A stretch of 64,000 nt of DNA. Origin: Turritopsis dohrnii (taxonomy: Eukaryota; Cnidaria; Hydrozoa; Anthoathecata; Oceaniidae). This document shows, piece by piece, positions 56,501 through 64,000 of the stretch (positions are counted from its first letter, which is position 1; each line of letters starts with the position of its first letter). The position numbers and the translations under genes were made by a program. The stretch lies in contig BQMF02000056.1 of assembly GCA_027922465.2 (NCBI GenBank), positions 310,001 through 374,000 on the forward strand, read 5' to 3'. The notes under the pieces were generated by a model. The model had not been told where the DNA came from, made no database searches, and saw only the letters and a program-made list of their open reading frames with translations.

Positions 56501-59500
56501 TTATCGTTAAAGTACTCGGATGTCGAATTCCTAGTATTTCACTCCAAACATGCAATACATCCTCACACAACTTCATCGATTCATCGTACTTGCCTTGATC
56601 TTGCAAAACACCGGCCAGGTTCGACTTGGTCGTTAAAGTACTCGGATGTCGAATTCCTAATATTTCACTTTGAACTTGCAATACACCCTCATACAACTTC
56701 ATCGATTCATCGTACTTGCCTTGATCTTTCAAAACACCGGCCAGGTTCGACTTGGTCGTTAAAGTACTCGGATGTCGAATTCCTAGTATTTCACTTCGAA
56801 CATGCAATACATCCTCATACAACTTCATCGATTCATCGTACTTGCCTTGATCTTGCAAAACACCGGCCAGGTTCGACTTGGTCGTTAAAGTACTCGGATG
56901 TCGAATTCCTAGTATTTCACTTCGAACATGCAATACATCCTCATACAACTTCATCGATTCATCGTACTTGCCTTGATCTTGCAAAACACCGGCCAGGTTC
57001 GACTTTGTCGTTAAAGTACTCGGATGTCGAATTCCTAGTATTTCACTTTCAACATGCAATACATCCTCATACAACTTCATCGATTCATCGTACTTGCCTT
57101 GATCTTGCAAAACACCGGCCAGGTTCGACTTTGTCGTTAAAATACTCGGATGTCGAATTCCTAGTATTTCACTTTCAACATGCATTACATCCTCATACAA
57201 CTTCATCGATTCATCGTACTTGCCTTGATCTTTCAAAACACCGGCCAGGTTCGACTTGGTCGTTAAAGTACTCGGATGTCGAATTCCTAGTATTTCACTT
57301 TCAACATGCAATACATCCTCATACAACTTCATCGATTCATCGTACTTGCCTTGATTTTTCAAAACACCGGCCAGGTTCGACTTGGTCGTTAAAGTACTCG
57401 GATGTCGAATTCCTAGTATTTCACTTTGAACTTGCAATACATCCTCAAACAACTTCATCGATTCATCGTACTTGCCTTGCTGGTTCAAAACACCGGCCAG
57501 GTTCGACTTTGTCGTTAAAGTACTCGGATGTCGAATTCCTAGTATTTCACTTTCAACATGCAATTCATCCTCAAACAACTTCATCGATTCATCGTACTTG
57601 CCTTGCTGGTTCAAAACACCGGCCAGGTTCGACTTGGTCGTTAAAGTACTCGGATGTCGAATTCCTAGTATTTCACTTTCAACATGCAATACATCCTCAT
57701 ACAACTTCATCGATTCATCGTACTTGCCTTGATCTTGCAAAACACCGGCCAGGTTCGACTTGGTCGTTAAAGTACTCGGATGTCGAATTCCTAGTATTTC
57801 ACTTTGAACTTACAATACATCCTCATACAACTTCATCGATTCATCGTACTTGCCTCGATTTTTCAAAACACCGGCCAGGTTCGACTTGGTCGTTAAAGTA
57901 CTCGGATGTCGAATTCCTAGTATTTCACTTTGAACTTGCAATACATCCTCACACAACTTCATCGATTCATCGTACTTGCCTTGCTGGTTCAAAACATCGG
58001 CCAGGTTCGACTTTGTCGTTAAAATACTCGGATGTCGAATTCCTAGTATTTCACTTTCAACATGCATTACATCCTCATACAACTTCATCGATTCATCGTA
58101 CTTGCCTTGATCTTTCAAAACACCGGCCAGGTTCGATTTGGTCGTTAAGGTACTCGGATGTCGAATTCCTAGTATTTCACTAACAACATGCAATACATCC
58201 TCATACAACTTCATCGATTCTTCGTACTTGCCTTGATTGTTCAAAACACCGGCCAGGTTCGACTTGGTCGTTAAAGTACTCGGATGTCGAATTCCTAGTA
58301 TTTCACTTTCAACATGCAATACATCCTCATACAACTTCATCGATTCATCGTACTTGCCTTGATCTTGCAAAACACCGGCCAGCTTCGACTTGGTCGTTAA
58401 AGTACTCGGATGTCGAATTCCTAGTATTTCACTTTGAACTTGCAATACATCCTCATACAACTTCATCGATTCATCGTACTTGCCTTGCTGATTCAAAACA
58501 CCGGCCAGCTTCGACTTATTCGTTAAAGTACTCGGATGTCGAATTCCTAGTATTTCACTAACAACATGCAATACATCCTCATACAATTTCATCGATTCAT
58601 CGTACTTGCCTTGATCTTTCAAAACACCGGCCAGCTTCGACTTGGTCGTTAAAGTACTCGGATGTCGAATTCCTAGTATTTCACTTTCAACATGCAATAC
58701 ATTCTCATACAACTTCATCGATTCATCGTACATGCCTTGATTTTTCAAAACACCGGCCAGGTTCGATATGGTCGTTAAAGTATTCGGATGTCGAATTCCT
58801 AGTATTTCACTAACAACATGCAATACATCCGCATACAACTTCATCGATTCATCGTACTTGCCTTGATCTCTCAAAACACCGGCCAGGTTCGACTTGGTGT
58901 TTAAAGTACTCTGATGATTTTTTCCAAATAAAGTTTTTCGCATCTCTTTGATTTTTGTCAACGCTGCTGCAGCCTGTACATAAAATCCCTTGTCGCTTTT
59001 TATTAAACTTTCTTGTTCTTTTACCATCATCGCTGTTGGATGTGATTCCGATAAAAGAGTGTTCACTTGCTTTGTCAAAGTCACTAAGATTTCTTCACTT
59101 TCATGAATTCTGCCAGCTGTTTTCAGTACTTTTGATAATGTGAGTTTGACTTGATAGGTTGCTGGATTTTCATCGCCAAAGTCATCTATACATTCGTTGT
59201 ATACGTGCTGAATTGTTTCAAGTGCTTTTTTGTAATTCCCTCCAAATACATGAAGATCTGTGAGACGTAGTTGCAGCTCTCTTCCAATTTTACTACTTTT
59301 TTGCACCGGATAACTTTCTAGTAATGTCTCCACTTCATTAAAATTAGCGGTGTGGATTGATTTCTTTAATTTCAAGATATCGATCCTTAATCGACACTTG
59401 TTGTCAATTTCCTGGTCGTTCCATATGTGGGTGTCTAAGATATTTTGTAAATCATCAAGGTTTTCGTAAAGTTCAAACAAACAATTACCATACAGATACA

Positions 59501-61364
59501 GTATTTTGGATTGGATATTCACGTTGACTGTTTTTATATTCTTTGGATTGATAAGGTCTTCCATGACCTCTTTGCATTTCCTGTAATCGCCATTCCTGTA
59601 AAATGATTTCGCTTTCATATAGTCAATGTAGATCAGCTCTTCACTTGAAAATGTGAAATTCTTTTTCCAAAAATTTAAGTGATCAACAGAATTTTCGAAT
59701 TGGCCACGATTTAGCAATGTTCGTACTGATCCTTTCACGATGTCGATGATTCCATCAATTCTTCCCATGGCGTTAGTGTTTGACAAAATACAGTGGTAAA
59801 TGTGATTAGACCAGTAATCTCCAAACTGGATATGCTTGTGATTCTGGTTTTCTTCAATGGCATTTCTGCACATGGTTATGACATCGTTAACGGCTCTTTG
59901 CTTCTCCATCGCTGTCATTGACTCTCGAATAACAGATTGCAATAACGAATGGATAGATGTATTTTGATTTTCTTTATCGAATTGTACCAAAGAATATTTA
60001 CGTAGCAAGGCTCTTGCGTCTAGCATATCAAATTCCTCAACATCGTGTAATTTTTGAAGGAAGGTATGACTAATCGATTTCCCGTTGATGATGGACATGA
60101 TGAACGCGATTCGTGTAGCGGTTGGATTTAATTTTACATCGTTTAGTGCCATCTGATATGTGGTCCATATAGTTTTTCTGGTCTTGATCTCATGATTCTC
60201 AGGATCCTTCACCATGATATCAGCATAACATCTTTTAAACTTTTCCACGCATTTCTTAACAGAAGTTCCTGTAGTTTTCATTAACGCAGTAACCAGCTGT
60301 AATGCCAATGGAAGACATCCTACTTGTTCAGCTAACTCTTCATAAGTTTCAGGCGCTTCTCCACTACATCCTGTCTTCAAAATATTTACGGCAGCCTCTA
60401 GTGATAAAACAGGTAATTTCAAATGATCGTAGGATTTACTCCAATGAATGTACTGCGTTGTAATCAATATGTCACCATTATAGCTTTTATTGGGAAGATA
60501 TCGCTTGATTTCTGCAAAATCTTTGACATCATCAAACACAAGCAGGTGGTTCCATTGTGTCAGAAAGTCATACACACGTTTAACCATGACATTTATACTA
60601 ATAGATTCATTATTGCAATCATAGCGTGACAACCCAATTTGCTCCGCGACTCTCAGTAGGTCATACTGAACAGTACTTGAGTTTTCAGCGTTTACAAAGA
60701 TGACGTTGTTGTCGTAGTGTGATTTGAATCTGTGGCAGTAGGCTCTTGCGAGTTCCGACTTGCCCGAACCGGACAATCCGGATATCACTACTCTTTTACT
60801 TCCACTAGTAAATGATTGATGCAGCCAAGAAATCTCACTGTCTCTGCCGTCAAAGTTTTTTACAACATTTGTCAAACCAAATTCTACATTATCAAGATCA
60901 TTGTATATCGGACGGTTCATAACGCGATCTACGTCATCTTGTGTACATCCTAAGTCAAGTAAACTGTTGCAGAAATCTTGGATGAATTTTTGGTAATTTG
61001 GAATCAAACCAGAGTGTGCGTAACTATTCCTCACTTTCTTGAATGTGTCCAACTTGCTTTTGTAGTCATCACTGAGCTGGCAACAGGTTTTCATGATCAA
61101 TATCAGTGCCGTAGCATCCAAAGTGAATACATTAGTTTCCTTGGATGATGGAAACAGCTTCTGCCACTGTACTTTTCCAATGTGACCTTTGTTCTTAAGA
61201 CTTGAAAATTTCTTTAGAGAATTACTGAGGAAGTTGTAGAAATCTTTTGGGTCTTTAGGCACTGCATAGTCATTGTGCATAGTCTCAATGATCTTTTTCA
61301 AGCCACGGCAATATAAGCGGTCAATTCGTCGACGCTGTTTTACTTCATGCGGATTCATTCTTGC
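50483..61364 (-). CDS. HEPN (DZIP3-like) - NB-ARC - TPR receptor-type STAND protein with mini-exon tail; carries an in-frame stop
   Basis: The main exon is 61364-56213. It opens after a strong acceptor (CTCTCTCACAG), and the first ATG is at 61358 (MNPHEVKQRRR), so a 5' exon lies upstream. Residues 1-135 resemble the DZIP3-like HEPN domain (QWQKLFPSS, FTLDATALILIMKTC) with the R-x4-H motif RNSYAH at 110-115. NB-ARC follows: P-loop GLSGSGKS 194-201, Walker B LLVFDD 272-277, LITT 298-301, GCLPLAL 347-353, and IHSLLQ as an MHD-like site. A helical linker leads to 21 TPRs. Codon 1183 (57810-57812) is TAA where sister units have CAA, so the product stops at 1182 residues. The same frame stays open to 56213, ending ATATCAA then GTAGGT, phase 1, which fits the mini-exons below and a terminal exon 50568-50483. 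STAND proteins are oligomerising sensors; an immune role is inferred. Confidence 0.85.
53005..53078. repeat. Perfect 36-bp-arm palindrome
   Basis: The arms 53005-53040 (starting AATTGGTCTAGAAATAG, ending CTTCTTCATA) and 53043-53078 are exact inverted copies separated by AA. The sister segment near 51470-51515 has only the right-hand arm, so the left arm is an inverted duplication specific to this copy. Confidence 0.9.
54706..54813 (-). CDS. Hybrid 108-nt exon: mini-exon start fused to a TPR remnant
   Basis: The acceptor CTTTGTAG and the opening (N)EKTTSTE are mini-exon type A. The frame then continues SEILGIPSPNSIATNSL, clearly a diverged TPR unit (SEILGIRHPSTLTTKSNL), and ends at a strong donor AACATAA then GTAAGT in phase 1. 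It shows a direct sequence link between the TPR array and the mini-exon array. Confidence 0.65.
56244..58917 (-). repeat. 21 tandem 126-bp TPR units (kinesin-light-chain type)
   Basis: Each unit encodes 42 residues of the pattern RHPSTLTTKSNLAGVL, then xxQGKYDESMKLYEDVLxVx, then SEILGI. Units are nearly identical in DNA. Most differences fall at two places: after GVL (KDQ, QDQ, NQQ, KNQ, NNQ, RDQ) and after DVL (HVE, HVV, QVQ, HVR, HVW, QLQ). The 42-residue period matches the tetratricopeptide repeats of kinesin light chains and NB-ARC/TPR proteins. Confidence 0.95.
57810..57812 (-). other. In-frame TAA within TPR unit 9
   Basis: The coding strand reads GATGTATTG-TAA-GTTCAAAGTG where units 4, 8, 12 and 18 read GTATTG-CAA-GTTCAAAG. 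A single C-to-T transition makes the stop. The frame is open on both sides, with 12 further TPR units after it. Confidence 0.9.
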
Positions 61365-61987
61365 CTGTGAGAGAGAAAATACATACAAAAATACAAATAC
61401 ATACTTTCATTATCAGAAGGAAGATCTAATTAAGTCAACGTAGTGCATGAAAAAATCAATAAGAAATGATTTGGATGTAGAGGTATCACGTAAGTGGAAA
61501 ACCTGGCGACTTTCTTGGATCAAACCCCTCTGTATTGGTGCCGTTTACTAAAAGTTAACTGTGTTGCGGAGAATTTCTGAAGTTTGAATTACTTGGCAGT
61601 AAAATTCTAACACACTTAAAAATTTATGAGGACTAGTGATACTATCAAGTTGAAAATCACTGTGTTTCATTGTACTCTTAACTGCAAAAGAATTGCTAAG
61701 CTTCAAAACTCAACAAGATAAATATCAACTAAAGAAATTAGGAAAACTGGAAAATATCGATAATGTACCTTGAAAATGTTATAATTGAAAAAATAGACTG
61801 GAAGTTGGGAAATTTTAACAAAAAGAAATTTCCATCACAATAATTTCTGCATTTTGGTTGCGGTGTTAAAAGTATGGGTGATAGATAATATTGATCTAAC
61901 ATCAAATCGTTAGGTATTGGGTCATAAAGAAGTCTTAATAATAAAACATATTAGCTAAATGATAAATAAAAACATAATAATAAGTAC
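61365..61987. other. 5' flank of the receptor gene, intronic
   Basis: This AT-rich sequence lies immediately behind the acceptor at 61364-61366. No upstream exon was identified here or up to the end of the window. Confidence 0.5.
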
Positions 61988-61989
61988 CA

Positions 61990-63125
61990 GGCATTTCAAC
62001 GTTGGTTGAAAGTTGCAACGTTGTCTAATGTTATTATAACGTTGCGGTAACGTCAGAAGCCAAACGTTGAATAAATGACATTAGAGTAACGTTGAAGTAA
62101 CGTTGGTTTTCAAAGAACCTTAGAACAACGTTCGTTTTAGCCATTGCTGTTGACATGTGTTTTTTCGCCCCGTGGAATTATTTAATGCTTGATTTTTTAA
62201 AACTGGTTTATTTTCGAGAGTTATAACTTGCTGTATCGTATCGTATCGTATCGTATCGTATCGTATTGATCACCCCCTGCTTATCGTATTTGAAGCAAAA
62301 CAATTTGTAAACTTATTAAAAATTGTTCCCTCGAAAAGCTCTTGTACGTGCTGTAAAAAAATAGTAAGTATATTATCTGTTTATTTATCATTAACTTCTA
62401 GCATTAATGAAATTTCGTAAACTAATTGGTTGTTTTGTTAGGGTAAAAACATGTATTTGCATCTTCAGTGATTTTGTTAGTTTGCTTTTAATATTTTGCT
62501 AGAGTATGAAGTGTGGGCAAAAAGCTTTAGTTTACAAGTTGGATGAACGCTGCGTTCTTTATTAGGTTTACAGATTAGAACATACAGATTCATCAAATTT
62601 GAAGTCTAGAGTTTTGTAAGTATTTTATTCTCTTTCGATGCATTTGCAAAAGAAGTTAGAAAAACATCCTTTATTTTAGTTTACGTCTTTTAAACGATTG
62701 GATTTCCCAAGCCATTTTAAGGAAGTCTCCAAAACTTGTAAATATGTTTAATATTGGTGTAGTTGATACGTTGTTTTATACAGAAGCCTCCCCTTCATTG
62801 ATTTTGTGTTTCTATGTTTTATTTTAGGATAGCAAGATTCGTTGTATAACTGTTTATGAAAACCTATGATTCGAAGGAAAGATGATAAATATAGCTACAT
62901 TTTAATTCAACTTGATGTTTTGCTTTCCCTATGATGGCTTTTGTATTAAAGGAAAACATCTAACAACAAAAATAAACAAATAAAGAACGTCATTTTACAG
63001 TAACAGGAAATCCGTGTCAATGACAATAACACTAAACCCTGAAGCATCTACTCGAAGGTGAAACGAAGGTGTTTATCAACATTAGAACAACGTTATTCAA
63101 CAACGTTTCAACGTTGTAATAGGCT
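61990..63125. mobile_element. Possible element with CAACGTT-rich ends
   Basis: The left end (61990-62150) and right end (63075-63125) both carry clustered CAACGTTG/AACGTTGAA repeats, with ACGTTGTCTAATGTT at the left matched in inverse by AACATTAGAACAACGTT at the right. The interior is non-coding and AT-rich and includes a TATCG microsatellite. The boundaries are uncertain. Confidence 0.5.
62233..62267. repeat. (GTATC)n microsatellite
   Basis: About seven uninterrupted GTATC units lie head to tail. Confidence 0.95.
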
Positions 63126-63353
63126 TGAAGAATTTCCGCATCAGCCCTTGAGAAAATTGCTTTAGGCTAATTTTCAAGATATCTGAATGACTTGTACACT
63201 GACTAATAATTTGATACAGTCTGGAATTCATCAAATTACTCCCTTCTTTAATTTATTTAACTTAATCTTGACAGCTTTGCAATTTACAATGATGTTTCGG
63301 GGCCAGAAAAACAGACCACCAATATCTTGCGCATAATGTTTATTCAGGAAAAT

Positions 63354-63850
63354 TGAAGGTTTTTCGAAATTTGGTCCAATTTTAGCCCAAATCATCAAAT
63401 TTTAGTCAAATCTGACAAAATGACTGTCAAATTCCAAATCAGCACCTTTCAAATGTAATCCATGGAAAATTTCATGAAATTTGAAGAACCTTCGAAATTT
63501 GGTCCAAATTTGGCCCAAATTGTCCAATTTTAGCCAAGTCTCACAATGTGACTGCCAGAATTGAAATCAGCACCTTTCAAATGTAATCCATGCAAAATTT
63601 CATGAAATTTGAAGAACTTTCGAAATTTGGTCCAAATTTGGCCCAAATTGTCCAATTTTAGTCAATTCTGACAAAATGGCTGTCAAATTTGAAATCAGCA
63701 CCTTTCAAATGTAATCCATGCAAAATTTCATGAAATTTGAAGAGCTTTCGAAATTTGGTCCAAATTTGGCCCAAATTGTCCAATTTTAGTCAATTCTGAC
63801 AAAATGACTGTCAAAATTGAAATCAGCACCTTGTCTAAATTGCCCAATTT
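63354..63850. repeat. Tandem repeat, period about 128 bp, four copies
   Basis: TTCGAAATTTGGTCCAA recurs at about 63364, 63492, 63620 and 63746, each followed by GGCCCAAATTGTCCAATTTT and ATCAGCACCTTTCAAATG. A truncated fifth copy ends near 63860. It is non-coding. Confidence 0.9.
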
Positions 63851-64000
63851 TAGTCAAACCTGTCCTAAGTTCCTAGCATAGGTCAGTCATTAACAATTCT
63901 GAATAAACAAACAATCCGAAATCCGAACGGACTTTCCGAAAACGACGAAAAACTGTGACAGAGATAAATAGAATGTGTAAACCAAACAATTTCCTACGCT

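Noticed and set aside
57472..57732. A further plus-strand open frame within the array
   Set aside because: Same cause as the long antisense frame: a shadow of the TPR units.
56213..58183. A 656-codon open frame on the plus strand across the TPR array
   Set aside because: The 126-bp period is a multiple of three, so an antisense frame free of stops in one unit is free in all. The protein is an exact 42-residue repeat with no known similarity, while the opposite strand encodes canonical TPRs.
61359..61388. An earlier ATG (MYVFSLSQAR) for the receptor gene
   Set aside because: These codons lie in the polypyrimidine tract and AG of a clear acceptor (CTCTCTCACAG), so they are intronic. The ATG at 61358 or an upstream exon supplies the start.
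62233..62267. The regular GTATC run as a CRISPR-like or regulatory array
   Set aside because: It is an uninterrupted five-base microsatellite without spacers, in a eukaryotic sequence.

Overview
The window is from an AT-rich animal genome with many introns, large numbers of small inverted-repeat transposons, tRNA-derived SINEs and a decayed LINE. No organism name can be read from it. The gene set suggests a non-bilaterian metazoan, most likely a cnidarian: a STAND-type NB-ARC gene with kinesin-light-chain-like TPRs and a DZIP3-like HEPN start, next to single-copy orthologues of SEC14L1/5, CASKIN and TOM1. All gene models were assembled by hand from splice sites and reading phase. No transcript evidence was available.

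Layout. (1) 796-10384, plus strand: a SEC14L1/5-type PRELI/CRAL-TRIO/GOLD protein, 16 exons, missing only its first coding exon, with two SINEs in its introns. (2) 10385-14197: repeats, small fold-backs and a fragment of a MADF-domain gene. (3) 14198-28357, minus strand: a complete CASKIN-type scaffold of 23 coding exons (1222 codons; ankyrin repeats, SH3, two SAM domains, proline-rich tail, conserved C-terminal motif). One intron holds a 1.3 kb element with a 380-bp palindrome inside it. (4) 28358-34248: no gene; a broken LINE. (5) 34249-45220, plus strand: a complete TOM1-type VHS/GAT endosomal adaptor, 15 exons, 516 codons. Its 6 kb first intron holds two DNA transposons with different ends and a shared core. 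(6) 45906-48317: a transposon-like unit with 82-bp inverted ends enclosing a dead RecQ-like helicase fragment. (7) 50483-61364, minus strand: the most unusual locus, a HEPN/NB-ARC gene with 21 near-identical 42-residue TPRs and a downstream array of about 20 duplicated mini-exons. (8) 61365-64000: repeats only.

The main discovery candidate is locus 7. Its TPR exon ends in a phase-1 donor that resembles the mini-exon donors. The intact mini-exons (30, 33, 39 or 108 nt) are all phase 1-1 and multiples of three, so any subset could be spliced in without breaking frame. Other mini-exon copies have lost their acceptor AG. One hybrid exon still carries a piece of a TPR unit. The TPR array is split in this assembly by a single CAA-to-TAA change. 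Together this looks like a STAND immune-type receptor whose repeat domain and tail both diversify by tandem duplication.

A second theme is a 105-140 bp MITE family with CCCAGTGGGC ends. At least 16 copies lie here, mostly in introns, and it shares its terminal bases with the helicase-bearing element.
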